A DNA stretch of 8,272 nt, from contig JAFYCQ010000229.1 in assembly GCA_017539635.1 (NCBI GenBank), forward strand, positions 1-8,272, in the 5' to 3' direction. Numbering within the stretch: the stretch's first letter is position 1; each line of letters begins with the position of its first letter. This document shows positions 1-6,938 of this stretch, in pieces. The notes beneath the pieces are model-generated. The model did not search any database. It was not told where the DNA came from and was given only the letters and a program-made list of their open reading frames with translations. Made by a program: the position numbers and the translations under genes. This stretch comes from Oscillospiraceae bacterium. GTDB taxonomy: Bacteria > Bacillota > Clostridia > Oscillospirales > Oscillospiraceae.

Positions 1-40
1 GCATTTCCTGTGCGGTTATGTTTTGGGTTCAATTGATGAT
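1..40. other. Short spacer downstream of hisF
   Basis: These 40 bases lie beyond the hisF stop codon and run to the window edge. No complete gene fits. On the minus strand an ATG sits at the very edge (4-2), directly behind AGGAA. That is too close for a normal Shine-Dalgarno spacing, so I do not call a start here. In related operons hisI, hisE or hisIE commonly follows hisF, but nothing here can confirm it. Confidence 0.4.
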
Positions 41-799
41 TCAGCGGACGGCGACGCCGTTGGCTTTCAGATAGGCTTTCAATTCGCCAATGTCGATCAT
101 GTGGAAATGGAAGACAGAGGCGGCGAGCAGGACCGTCGCACCAGCCTTGACGGCATCGAGTAAATGCTCCAGCTTGCCAGCGCCGCCGGAAGCGACGATG
201 GTGGCCTTACAGACTTGCGCCATCGCCTTGATGACGGGCAGGTCATAGCCGGTCTTCGCGCCGTCTCCGGCCTTGGAGGTCGGCAGGATGACGTTGACAC
301 CATAGCCATCGACTTGCTTGGCCCATTCAATAGCGTCGGCGCCCGTGGCGGTGCGGCCGCCGTCGATATAGACTTCGTAACCGGACGGCAGTTTCGGATT
401 GACATCGACGTCGATGGCGACGGTCAATGCGTTGACACCGAACTCCTTGATGATTTCAGGGATGATTTCAGGCTTCCGGAAGGCTGCGGAGCTGACGGAG
501 ACACGATTCGCGCCTGCATTGAGGACCTCCGCTGCAGATTTGAGGTCCTTGATGCCGCCCCCGACGGTGAGGGGGATGAAAACCCGCTCCGCCACCCGGC
601 GGAGAACGTCGGTAAACAGGCCGCGGTTTTCGTAAGAGGCGGTAATGTCGTAAAAAACCAGCTCGTCGGCGCCGCTTTCGTTGTAGTAGGAGGCAAGGGA
701 TACCGGGTCGGCAATCTCCTTAACGCCTTCGAAGTTCACGCCCTTTACTACCTGGCCGTTTCTTATGTCCAGGCAGGGGATAATCCTTCTCGTTATCAT
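41..799 (-). CDS. hisF: Imidazole glycerol phosphate synthase cyclase subunit HisF
   Basis: HisF is the cyclase half of cytosolic imidazole glycerol phosphate synthase. It uses ammonia supplied by HisH to convert PRFAR into imidazole glycerol phosphate and AICAR. The 252-residue (beta/alpha)8 barrel has normal length. Both catalytic aspartates are visible, D11 in the N-terminal IIPCLDI motif and D130 in VAID, as are the phosphate-binding stretches TVGGGI (78-83), ASGGAGK and AASVFHF. The ATG overlaps the hisA stop as ATGA and is preceded by GGAGGAGGT at good spacing. Two things are odd. The loop usually read as LLTSxDxDGT is LPTSKAGDGA here (172-181). Codon usage also switches abruptly near codon 73-79: all 20 later Val codons are GTC, none of the 9 earlier ones is, and ATA disappears. 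The reading frame is intact, so the protein is probably functional. Confidence 0.96.
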   Translation of the reverse strand: MITRRIIPCLDIRNGQVVKGVNFEGVKEIADPVSLASYYNESGADELVFYDITASYENRGLFTDVLRRVAERVFIPLTVGGGIKDLKSAAEVLNAGANRVSVSSAAFRKPEIIPEIIKEFGVNALTVAIDVDVNPKLPSGYEVYIDGGRTATGADAIEWAKQVDGYGVNVILPTSKAGDGAKTGYDLPVIKAMAQVCKATIVASGGAGKLEHLLDAVKAGATVLLAASVFHFHMIDIGELKAYLKANGVAVR

Positions 800-1521
800 G
801 AGAGACCTCCTCCCGCCGCGATTTCAAGCACCCGGGAAAGGTCAAGCTTCCCCTCGTAAATGGCCTTGCCGACGATGGCCCCGGCGACGCCTATTTTTTT
901 TAGCTCTGCTATCTCCTCTTCAAAGGATATGCCACCGGAGGCTATAATGTCAAGCTTTATATCTGAAAGAGCCCTGTAAGCGTCAAGATTCGTGCCGGAA
1001 AGGGCCCCGTCCTTTGAAATGTCGGTGTAGATGACCGTTTTAACGCCGTTGTCGGAAAGCCGGCGGCAGAACTCCATGGAGTTTAATTCCGTCTTTTCCT
1101 CCCAGCCGTTTATGGCCACCATTCCGTCCTTCGCGTCCACGCCCACGGCAATGGCCGCGCCGTACTTTTTCACCATTTCGCAAAGCCAGGGGAAGTTATT
1201 CACGGCGGCGCTGCGCAAAATGACCCGGTCAACGCCGATGGAGAGGTAGTCGTCTATCCGCTCCTCAGTCCTTATGCCGCCGCCCACCTCGGTAAAGAGG
1301 CCGGGGACAGAGGCGGCTTGCTTTATGGCGTCCCGGTTTTTGGGCTTGCCCTCTCTGGCTCCGTCCAGGTCCACCACGTGAAGGTGGGAAGCCCCAAGAG
1401 CCGAAAAGCCCCTGGCCGTCTCCCCGGGAGAGTCGGAATAGGTAGTCATTATGTCGTAATCACCCCGGGTAAGGCGCACAACCTTGCCGCCCCGGAGGTC
1501 TATCGCAGGATAAATGTCCAT
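796..1521 (-). CDS. hisA: ProFAR isomerase HisA
   Basis: HisA is the cytosolic isomerase that opens the ribose ring of ProFAR by an Amadori rearrangement to give PRFAR, the substrate of HisF/HisH. The 241-residue (beta/alpha)8 barrel is of usual length. The catalytic acids D8 (YPAIDLRGG) and D129 (VGVDAKDG) are in place, as is T166 in YTDISKDG. Phosphate-binding segments EVGGGIR (78-84) and ASGGIS (194-199) mark the two half-barrels. The N-terminal sequence PAIDLRGGKVVRL separates it from the paralogue HisF. The ATG has AAGGAG about 7 nt upstream. It is the only gene in the operon separated from its predecessor by a gap (11 bp after hisH). Its end overlaps hisF by 4 bp. It is rich in ATA isoleucine codons, which is the reference against which the hisF anomaly stands out. 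Confidence 0.97.
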   Translation of the reverse strand: MDIYPAIDLRGGKVVRLTRGDYDIMTTYSDSPGETARGFSALGASHLHVVDLDGAREGKPKNRDAIKQAASVPGLFTEVGGGIRTEERIDDYLSIGVDRVILRSAAVNNFPWLCEMVKKYGAAIAVGVDAKDGMVAINGWEEKTELNSMEFCRRLSDNGVKTVIYTDISKDGALSGTNLDAYRALSDIKLDIIASGGISFEEEIAELKKIGVAGAIVGKAIYEGKLDLSRVLEIAAGGGLS

Positions 1522-1532
1522 TTGCTTTCTCC

Positions 1533-2141
1533 TTATAATTCCGAAAATGCCCGGAGCATCCGGAGCCCGGCTTCGCCGCTCTTTTCCGGGTGGAACTGGG
1601 TGCCATAGACGTTGTCCTTCTGAACGGCGCCGGTGACCTGTACGCCGTATTCCGAGACGGCAACGGTGCTCTCAAGGCAGTTTTTGGCGTAGAAGGAGTG
1701 GACGTAATAGACGTAATCGCCCTCCTTTGAATACTTGAAAAGAGGGGAGTCCTTCAAAAACCTGAGGCTGTTCCAACCGATGTGGGGGACCTTCAGGTCG
1801 TCGGGAATGTCGCCTCGTAACGGGCAGACCTCCCCGGGGATAAGCCCCAAACCCTCGTGCTCGCCGAATTCGTAGCTCTTGTCGAACAGCAGCTGCATGC
1901 CCAGGCAGATGCCAAGAAGCGGCCTGCCGCTTTTTGCGATGTCCTTTACCTCGTCGAAAAGGCCGTACTCCCGCAGCTTTTTCGCCGCGTCCTCAAAGGC
2001 TCCCACGCCGGGCAGTATGACCCGGTCGGCGCCGCGTATCACTTTTTTGTCGCTGGTTATGACGCTGTCAAGGCCCAAATACTCCAGCGAACGGGAGAGG
2101 GAAAAGAGGTTCCCCACGCCGTAATCTATTATAGCCGTCAT
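1533..2141 (-). CDS. hisH: Imidazole glycerol phosphate synthase glutaminase subunit HisH
   Basis: HisH is the class I glutamine amidotransferase subunit that hydrolyses glutamine and channels ammonia into the HisF barrel. The whole 202-residue chain is one amidotransferase domain. Visible are the oxyanion-strand motif LPGVGAF (43-49), the nucleophile elbow GICLGMQ with C79, the YYVHSFY strand (145-151), and the H184/E186 dyad in FHPEKS. The start codon overlaps the hisB stop by one base (TGATG), indicating translational coupling; a weak AAAGGTG lies upstream. Length and motifs match bacterial HisH and exclude GuaA, CarA and PabA-type proteins, which differ around the elbow. HisF, its obligate partner, is two genes downstream. 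Confidence 0.97.
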   Translation of the reverse strand: MTAIIDYGVGNLFSLSRSLEYLGLDSVITSDKKVIRGADRVILPGVGAFEDAAKKLREYGLFDEVKDIAKSGRPLLGICLGMQLLFDKSYEFGEHEGLGLIPGEVCPLRGDIPDDLKVPHIGWNSLRFLKDSPLFKYSKEGDYVYYVHSFYAKNCLESTVAVSEYGVQVTGAVQKDNVYGTQFHPEKSGEAGLRMLRAFSEL

Positions 2142-2722
2142 CAGAGTGCACCTTTCGTTGAGGGCACGTCCTCAAATCCCGAGGGAGCCGCCGAGGCGGC
2201 CAGCGCCCTGCCCATGCATTTGAACATGGCCTCGATTATGTGGTGGGAGTTTTTCCCGTCCAGCTCCTTGATGTGTATAGTAAAGCAGCTGGCGCGGGCG
2301 AAGGCCAGCCAGAATTCCTCCGCCAGCTCCGTGGGGAAGTCCCCGATCATCTCGTAGGGGATATCGGCGGTGTAGCTGAGGTGAGCTCTTCCCGAGGCGT
2401 CCACGGCGCAGAGCATGAGGGTCTCGTCCATAGGCAGGATGAAAAAGCCGTATCGGTTTATGCCCTTCTTGTCGCCGTAGGCTTCCTTGAAGGCCTGGCC
2501 TAAAACGATGCCGATGTCCTCCGCCGAATGGTGGAAGTCAACGTAGGTGTCTCCCGCGCATTTCAAGGTGATATCAAAGCGACCGTGGGCAGCGAAGAGA
2601 GTCAGCATGTGGTCGAAAAAGCCGTTTCCGGAGGAAATGTCCGATTTGCCGGAGCCATAGACGTTGAGTGAGAGAACGATGTCCGTCTCCTTGGTTTTGC
2701 GGGTTATGCTGACATTTTTCAT
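2141..2722 (-). CDS. hisB: Imidazoleglycerol-phosphate dehydratase HisB (monofunctional)
   Basis: HisB is the manganese-dependent dehydratase converting imidazole glycerol phosphate to imidazole acetol phosphate. At 193 residues it is the monofunctional form: there is no N-terminal HAD phosphatase domain as in the E. coli bifunctional enzyme, so a separate histidinol-phosphate phosphatase must be encoded elsewhere. The duplicated metal-binding motifs are seen: GFFDHML (34-40), DFHHSAEDIG (62-71; H64, H65, E68), and NSHHIIEAMFK (158-168; H160, H161, E164). H46 and H150 are further likely ligands, and the C-terminal PSTKG (187-191) is typical. The ATG overlaps the hisC stop as ATGA and has AAGGAGG at good spacing. 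Confidence 0.97.
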   Translation of the reverse strand: MKNVSITRKTKETDIVLSLNVYGSGKSDISSGNGFFDHMLTLFAAHGRFDITLKCAGDTYVDFHHSAEDIGIVLGQAFKEAYGDKKGINRYGFFILPMDETLMLCAVDASGRAHLSYTADIPYEMIGDFPTELAEEFWLAFARASCFTIHIKELDGKNSHHIIEAMFKCMGRALAASAAPSGFEDVPSTKGAL

Positions 2723-3789
2723 TTTCCTGCCTCCTTTACCACCTGGGAAGCGACAGCGCAGAAGCGCTCCATATCCTCACGGGCGCCGATGGTTATGCGG
2801 ACGTAGTTTTTCGTCTTCTCCGTGCCGAAATAACGCACCAGAACGCCGCGCTTTTTCATTTCGAGATAAAACTCCTCGCCGGACATGACGACGGGGGAGG
2901 CGAAGAGGAAATTCGTCATGGAGTCTATTACCTCAAAGCCTGTGGCCCTGAGAGCTTCCGTGGTGTATTTTCTCGCGGAGATGATCTTTCCGCGGCACTC
3001 GTCGAAATACTCCACGTCCCGGACGGCGGCGGCGCCGGCGTCTATTGACAGCCGGGTCAGGTCGTAGGGGTTAATGGAGAATTTGAGCTTAACGAGGTCT
3101 TCAATCATGTCGGGGGCGGCGGCGGAAAAGCCTATGCGGGCTCCCGCCAGACACCGGGATTTTGAGAAGGTCTGCACCACCAGGAGATTGGGGCACTCCG
3201 GCAGAAGTCTGACGGCGCTTTCGGCCCCGAAATCCACGTAAGCCTCGTCGATGACCACCACGTTGTTTTCGTTGCGGCGGCAGATTTCTCTTATGGCGTC
3301 AAGGCCGATGGCCCTGCCGGTGGGGGCGTTGGGGTTGGCAATGACTACAGTGCCGCCGGCGTCATAGTAATCCTCCGGCTCCAGGCGGAAGCCCTCCCGC
3401 AGGGGGATCCTTTTAGCCTTTATGCCCAAAAGGTCAGCTAAAACGGGGTAAAAGCCGTAGGACACCTCCGGGAAGACCACGGGGGTCTTTTCGTCGCAGT
3501 AGGCCAAAAAGGCGTAGTAAAGAGCTTCGTCAGAGCCGCCGGTGACGTATATGTTTTCAGCCGGGAGCTTATAGACCTCGCTCAGAGCCTCAACCAGGTC
3601 GTGCCCCGTGGGATCGGGATAGAGCCGCAGATATGCGGCGTTGTCCGCGTTTATGACCTCGATGACCTTTTTAGAGGGGGGGAAAGGCGACTCGTTGGTG
3701 TTGAGCTTTAGGTATTTCATATCCCTGGGCTGCTCGCCGGGGACGTAGGGAGCCAGGGACGCGAATTTTTCGGATAAGAACCTGCTCAT
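2719..3789 (-). CDS. hisC: Histidinol-phosphate aminotransferase HisC
   Basis: HisC is the PLP-dependent class II-type aminotransferase that moves the amino group of glutamate onto imidazole acetol phosphate, giving L-histidinol phosphate. The 356-residue chain has the fold type I landmarks in order: LNTNESPFPPS (29-39), YPDPTG (57-62), GGSDEAL (84-90), NPNAPTG (152-158), DEAYVDF (181-187), and TFSKSRCLAGARIGF (207-221). K210 is the PLP lysine. R331 in VRITIG is the likely substrate carboxylate/phosphate arginine. Overlaps of 4 bp on both sides (hisD stop, hisB start) show tight coupling; AAGGAGGAG lies just before the ATG inside the hisD 3' end. Paralogous aromatic aminotransferases share the fold, but position in the operon settles the role. 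Confidence 0.97.
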   Translation of the reverse strand: MSRFLSEKFASLAPYVPGEQPRDMKYLKLNTNESPFPPSKKVIEVINADNAAYLRLYPDPTGHDLVEALSEVYKLPAENIYVTGGSDEALYYAFLAYCDEKTPVVFPEVSYGFYPVLADLLGIKAKRIPLREGFRLEPEDYYDAGGTVVIANPNAPTGRAIGLDAIREICRRNENNVVVIDEAYVDFGAESAVRLLPECPNLLVVQTFSKSRCLAGARIGFSAAAPDMIEDLVKLKFSINPYDLTRLSIDAGAAAVRDVEYFDECRGKIISARKYTTEALRATGFEVIDSMTNFLFASPVVMSGEEFYLEMKKRGVLVRYFGTEKTKNYVRITIGAREDMERFCAVASQVVKEAGK

Positions 3790-5075
3790 TTGATCTCCTC
3801 CTTGGAAACTCTCACGAGAGCGCTGCGGGCGTGAGCCTCCAGCCCCTCGCGGCGGGCAAAATCGGCGATCCTGTAAGCGACCTTGCCCAGAGCCTCGCCG
3901 GTGTAGGAGAGGTAAGAGGACTTCTTGACGAAATCGTCCACGGACAGGGGAGAAGAAAACCTCGCCGTGCCGCTGGTGGGCAGGGTGTGATTGGGGCCCG
4001 CCAGATAATACCCCAGCGCCTCCGGGGCGTAGCGGCCTAAGAAAATGGAGCCGGCGTTCTTAATGAGAGGGAGATACTTTTCCGCGTCGTCGGCGCATAC
4101 CTCCAGGTGCTCGGGGGCTATGGTGTTGGCGATATCGAAGGCCTCATCCATGGAGTCCACCACCAGAATCTTTCCGTTGTCGTCTATGGATTTTCCGGCG
4201 ATCTTCTCCCGGGGCAGGAGCTTCAGCTGCCGATCCAGCTCCGCCTGCACAGCCTCAGCCAGCTCTTTTGAAGGGGTGACCAGGACGGCGGAGGCCAGCG
4301 CGTCGTGCTCTGCCTGGGACAGGAGATCGGCTGCCACGAACACCGGGTCGCTCATGCCGTCGGCTATGACGGTTATCTCGCTGGGGCCGGCGATCATGTC
4401 GATAGCCACCACGCCGAAAACACGGCGCTTGGCCGTGGCGACGTAGATGTTTCCGGGGCCCACTATCTTGTCAACATTGGGGACGCTCTCGGTGCCGTAG
4501 GCCAGTGCCGCCACGGCCTGGGCCCCGCCGATTCGGAAAATGCGTGTCACGCCGGCGATTTTTGCCGCGGCCAAGAGCTCGGCCTTTATTTTTCCCTCCG
4601 GCGAGGGAGGCGTCACCATAATGAGTTCGCTGACTCCGGCAATGGCGGCGGGGGTGGCGTCCATCAGAACGGTGGAGGGGTAAGCCGCCGTGCCGCCGGG
4701 GACGTAGAGTCCCACCTTCTCGATGGGGGTGAATCTCTGACCTAAGACCACGCCTTCCCGGGGGGCGATCTCAAAGCCCTGCCGGACCTGGTTAATGTGG
4801 AAGGTCTTTATGTTCTCGTGGGCCATTTTGAGGGTCTCCAGGAAATCCGGATCAAGAGAGGCGACGGCCTCATCGATTTCCTCCTGTGTGACCTCAAGGC
4901 TTTTAAGGTCTGCTCTGTCGAATTTCTTTGAGTACTCATAGAGAGCCGCGTCTCCTTTTTCCCGGACGGAGGCGATTATCTCCGCCACGGCGGTCTCCAC
5001 GTTTTCCTCGGCAACGATGGAGCGGGTGAGTATCTGCTCTCTTGTGAGGTTTTTTGCTTCATATATGGGGATCAT
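3786..5075 (-). CDS. hisD: Histidinol dehydrogenase HisD (zinc ligand Asp replaced by Tyr)
   Basis: HisD catalyses the last two steps, the NAD-dependent oxidation of L-histidinol through histidinal to histidine, as a zinc-dependent homodimer. The 429-residue length is normal. Signatures in order are YVPGGTAAYPST (124-135), RIGGAQAVAALAYGT (181-195), DKIVGPGN (202-209), GPSEI (230-234), LLSQAEHD (251-258), APEHLE (320-325), GPNHTLPTSGTARF (360-373) and GLEAHARS (411-418). The catalytic E322/H323 pair and zinc ligands Q254, H257 and H415 align with E. coli E326/H327, Q259, H262 and H419. The fourth ligand, E. coli D360 in a GDY motif, is Y356 here (GYY; codon TAT at 4010-4008). A single GAT to TAT change would explain this. 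The frame is intact. GGAGGA precedes the ATG, which overlaps the hisG stop. Whether the enzyme is fully active is uncertain. Confidence 0.96.
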   Translation of the reverse strand: MIPIYEAKNLTREQILTRSIVAEENVETAVAEIIASVREKGDAALYEYSKKFDRADLKSLEVTQEEIDEAVASLDPDFLETLKMAHENIKTFHINQVRQGFEIAPREGVVLGQRFTPIEKVGLYVPGGTAAYPSTVLMDATPAAIAGVSELIMVTPPSPEGKIKAELLAAAKIAGVTRIFRIGGAQAVAALAYGTESVPNVDKIVGPGNIYVATAKRRVFGVVAIDMIAGPSEITVIADGMSDPVFVAADLLSQAEHDALASAVLVTPSKELAEAVQAELDRQLKLLPREKIAGKSIDDNGKILVVDSMDEAFDIANTIAPEHLEVCADDAEKYLPLIKNAGSIFLGRYAPEALGYYLAGPNHTLPTSGTARFSSPLSVDDFVKKSSYLSYTGEALGKVAYRIADFARREGLEAHARSALVRVSKEEIK

Positions 5076-5692
5076 TCGGTTTCCTCCCTCAGCCTTTCGG
5101 CGATGTTGGAGATCGTCTCGTTCATAAAGCGATAGCTGGTCTTGTTGGCAATAAAGCGGGCGGAAATGGGTACGATCTCCGTAAAGACCCGCATGTTGTT
5201 CTCTCTAAGGGTGGAGCCGGTCTCCACGATATCCACGATGACATCCGACAGCCCGACCAAAGGCGCCAGCTCGATGGAGCCGTTGAGCTTTATTATCTCT
5301 ATTTCACGGTTTATGGAGGCGTAGTAGGTCTTGGCGATGTTCACGAACTTCGTCGCCACCCGCAGGGGCCTGCCGGTGTCCTCGGTCCAGTCGTTCTTTG
5401 AGGCGACGCAGACGCGGCACTTGCCGAGTCCCAGATCCAGCAGCTCATAGACGCTGTGGCCGTGCTCCAAAAGGATGTCCTTTCCCACCACGCCCACATC
5501 GGCGGCGCCGGACTCAACATATACTCCCACGTCGGCGGGCTTTACGAGGAAATAGCGGACGCCCCGCTCCCGGTTCTCAAAAACCAGCTTCCGGTTGTCG
5601 TCCAGCATTCCGGGGCACTCATAGCCGATCTTGGACAGCAGTTCATAAACCTGATTGCCCAGTCTGCCCTTGGGCAGAGCCACGTTAAGCAT
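5072..5692 (-). CDS. hisG: ATP phosphoribosyltransferase catalytic subunit, short form HisG
   Basis: HisG condenses ATP with PRPP to give phosphoribosyl-ATP, the committed and feedback-controlled step of histidine synthesis. At 206 residues this is the short form: it has the two periplasmic-binding-protein-like lobes but no C-terminal ACT-like regulatory domain, so it needs HisZ in a hetero-octamer. Visible are LPKGRLG (6-12), ADVGVVGKDILLE (64-76), RVATKFVNIAKTYY (111-124), LNGSIELAPLVGLSDVIVDI (136-155) and the PRPP loop DIVETGST (154-161). The ATG at 5692 lies within the last codons of hisZ (8-bp overlap) and is preceded by AAGGAGGT, which fixes the start. It ends in a 4-bp overlap with hisD. 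The adjacent hisZ agrees with the short-form assignment. Confidence 0.97.
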   Translation of the reverse strand: MLNVALPKGRLGNQVYELLSKIGYECPGMLDDNRKLVFENRERGVRYFLVKPADVGVYVESGAADVGVVGKDILLEHGHSVYELLDLGLGKCRVCVASKNDWTEDTGRPLRVATKFVNIAKTYYASINREIEIIKLNGSIELAPLVGLSDVIVDIVETGSTLRENNMRVFTEIVPISARFIANKTSYRFMNETISNIAERLREETE

Positions 5693-6815
5693 CCCTTGCC
5701 ACCTCCTTCAGTTCGCCGTCTGCAAAGCGGCAGACAGTGCCGCAGCGCAGCTCCTCCGGTATATTTCTCTCCGCCCGGACGCGCTTTCCGGCGGCGGCAA
5801 GCTCGTCTGTCTTATTCAGCAGCGCGCCCATGTCGGCGCTGTCGTCATAGAGGATGAAGACGTCCACGTCCGACCCGGAGGTGTCGGTGTAGCGGGAGCT
5901 TATTTCGTTTAAGTAAAGGGCAAAGCCCACGGCGCCGGCGTCGTGACCGAAGCGGGAGAGGAGATTGTCGTATCTCCCGCCGGAGAGGACGGCCCTGGGT
6001 ATCCTGCGGACGTAGCCCTGGAAAATGACGTTGTTGTAATAGGCGATGTCGTTCACGATGGAGAAATCGAGCCGCATATTGCCGGACAGGGAGAGCTCGG
6101 AGAGTATGCCGTATATGTTCTCCAGCTCGCCCACGGCCTCCAGAAGTCCCGCATCGCCGTCGGCTATCTCCCGGGCTGCGGGCAGACACTCGCCGAACGT
6201 GCCGTAAAGGGAGGCGGCACGCCCCAGCCTGTCTGCGTCGGCAGGGGAGACGCCGGCCTTTTCCGCCAGCTTTTTCAGGTCGTGGACGTTCTTCTGGCAG
6301 ATGCAGTCAAGGATTTCGGCTCTCGCATCCTCCTCGGGCACGGTCATTTCCAGAAGACGGCCCATGAAGCCCATGTGTGAAATGTCCAGCACGAAGTCCT
6401 CGTCTATTTCCGCCAGGGACCGGAGGGCGAGGCCGATGACCTCGGCCACGGCAAAATTGTCGATGCCGCCGAAATATTCCAGACCCATCTGGCTTATCTC
6501 CTCATACTCCATCGCTCTGGGGGAGAGGCGGCAGACGTCCTCGATATAGTACAGCTTCTCGCCGGAGGTCCTGGTGGCCTTAGTGTTTTTCGCAATGGAC
6601 AGGGTGACGTCCGGCCGCAGGGCCAGCAGTCTGCCGTCGGGGGAGTTGAAGGTCACCACGTTTCCCGCGGGCAGGAAGCTCTTGTTTTCAAGATAAAGCC
6701 CGTATTCCTCGAAACGGTTGGATTTATAGCGCTTGTAGCCGCGGCTCTCAAAGAGTCCGCGCAGGACATAGGAGACCTGCTCGTCCCGCCGCAGCCCGCC
6801 GGGGTAATTTGCCAA
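5685..6815 (-). CDS. hisZ: ATP phosphoribosyltransferase regulatory subunit HisZ
   Basis: HisZ is a catalytically inactive paralogue of class II histidyl-tRNA synthetase that binds short HisG and confers histidine feedback inhibition. Class II landmarks are visible, numbered from the chosen start: motif 2-like ALRPDVTLSIAKN (65-77) with YYIEDVCRLSP (89-99) and QMGLEYFGG (109-117), and motif 3-like SGGRYDNLLSRFG (278-290). The HisRS histidine signature LVRGLDYYTG is replaced by LDFSIVNDIAYYN (249-261), and the tRNA anticodon-binding domain is reduced, which argues for HisZ rather than HisS. I choose a TTG start at 6815-6813, giving 376 residues. AAGGAG at 6829-6824 is 8 nt upstream of it, whereas an in-frame GTG at 6824 overlaps that same Shine-Dalgarno site. 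It is the first gene of the operon. Confidence 0.94.
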   Translation of the reverse strand: MANYPGGLRRDEQVSYVLRGLFESRGYKRYKSNRFEEYGLYLENKSFLPAGNVVTFNSPDGRLLALRPDVTLSIAKNTKATRTSGEKLYYIEDVCRLSPRAMEYEEISQMGLEYFGGIDNFAVAEVIGLALRSLAEIDEDFVLDISHMGFMGRLLEMTVPEEDARAEILDCICQKNVHDLKKLAEKAGVSPADADRLGRAASLYGTFGECLPAAREIADGDAGLLEAVGELENIYGILSELSLSGNMRLDFSIVNDIAYYNNVIFQGYVRRIPRAVLSGGRYDNLLSRFGHDAGAVGFALYLNEISSRYTDTSGSDVDVFILYDDSADMGALLNKTDELAAAGKRVRAERNIPEELRCGTVCRFADGELKEVARDA

Positions 6816-6823
6816 AGGAAACA

Positions 6824-6829
6824 CTCCTT
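6824..6829 (-). promoter_or_regulatory. Shine-Dalgarno site deciding the hisZ start
   Basis: The minus-strand sequence AAGGAG lies 8 nt before TTG (6815-6813) in the hisZ frame. The GTG three codons upstream uses the last G of this same site, so it cannot be initiated from it. The site therefore supports TTG as the start. Confidence 0.75.
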
Positions 6830-6848
6830 AAAAAAGAATTATGCTACA

Positions 6849-6877
6849 ATAATACAACACACTACCACATTAGTCAA
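6849..6877 (-). promoter_or_regulatory. Sigma-A type promoter of the his operon
   Basis: On the minus strand TTGACT (6877-6872) and TATTAT (6854-6849) are separated by exactly 17 bp. These are one mismatch each from the consensus TTGACA and TATAAT. Transcription would be expected to begin near 6842, giving a leader of only about 27 nt before the hisZ TTG. That leaves no room for a T-box, leader peptide or attenuator. The spacer carries ACTA and TAGT arms 6 nt apart (6861-6864 and 6871-6874), which could be part of an operator. Control, if any, is therefore likely by a repressor at the promoter and by HisZ feedback. The promoter assignment comes from sequence match and position only. Confidence 0.8.
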
Positions 6878-6938
6878 GTAAAGATTTTGCAATCCCCCAC
6901 GGGATTTTTCCGTCGTTTTGCACAAATCCGGTCAGAGC

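Noticed and set aside
164..859. Long plus-strand open frame opposite hisF (231 codons)
   Set aside because: It is antisense to a clear hisF and hisA end. It reflects GC-rich third positions on the other strand and has no family resemblance or ribosome binding site.
5685..6815. Histidyl-tRNA synthetase (hisS)
   Set aside because: The fold is shared, but the LVRGLDYYTG histidine-binding signature is absent, the C-terminal anticodon domain is reduced, and the gene overlaps a short-form hisG. HisZ is the better call.
6816..6890. T-box or his leader-peptide attenuator before hisZ
   Set aside because: The predicted leader is about 27 nt. No T-box core motif, His-codon run or terminator/antiterminator pair is visible.
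6891..6910. Plus-strand intrinsic terminator (AATCCC/GGGATT followed by T's)
   Set aside because: The stem has only three G/C pairs and no plus-strand gene lies upstream. All genes run on the minus strand, where no T tract follows.
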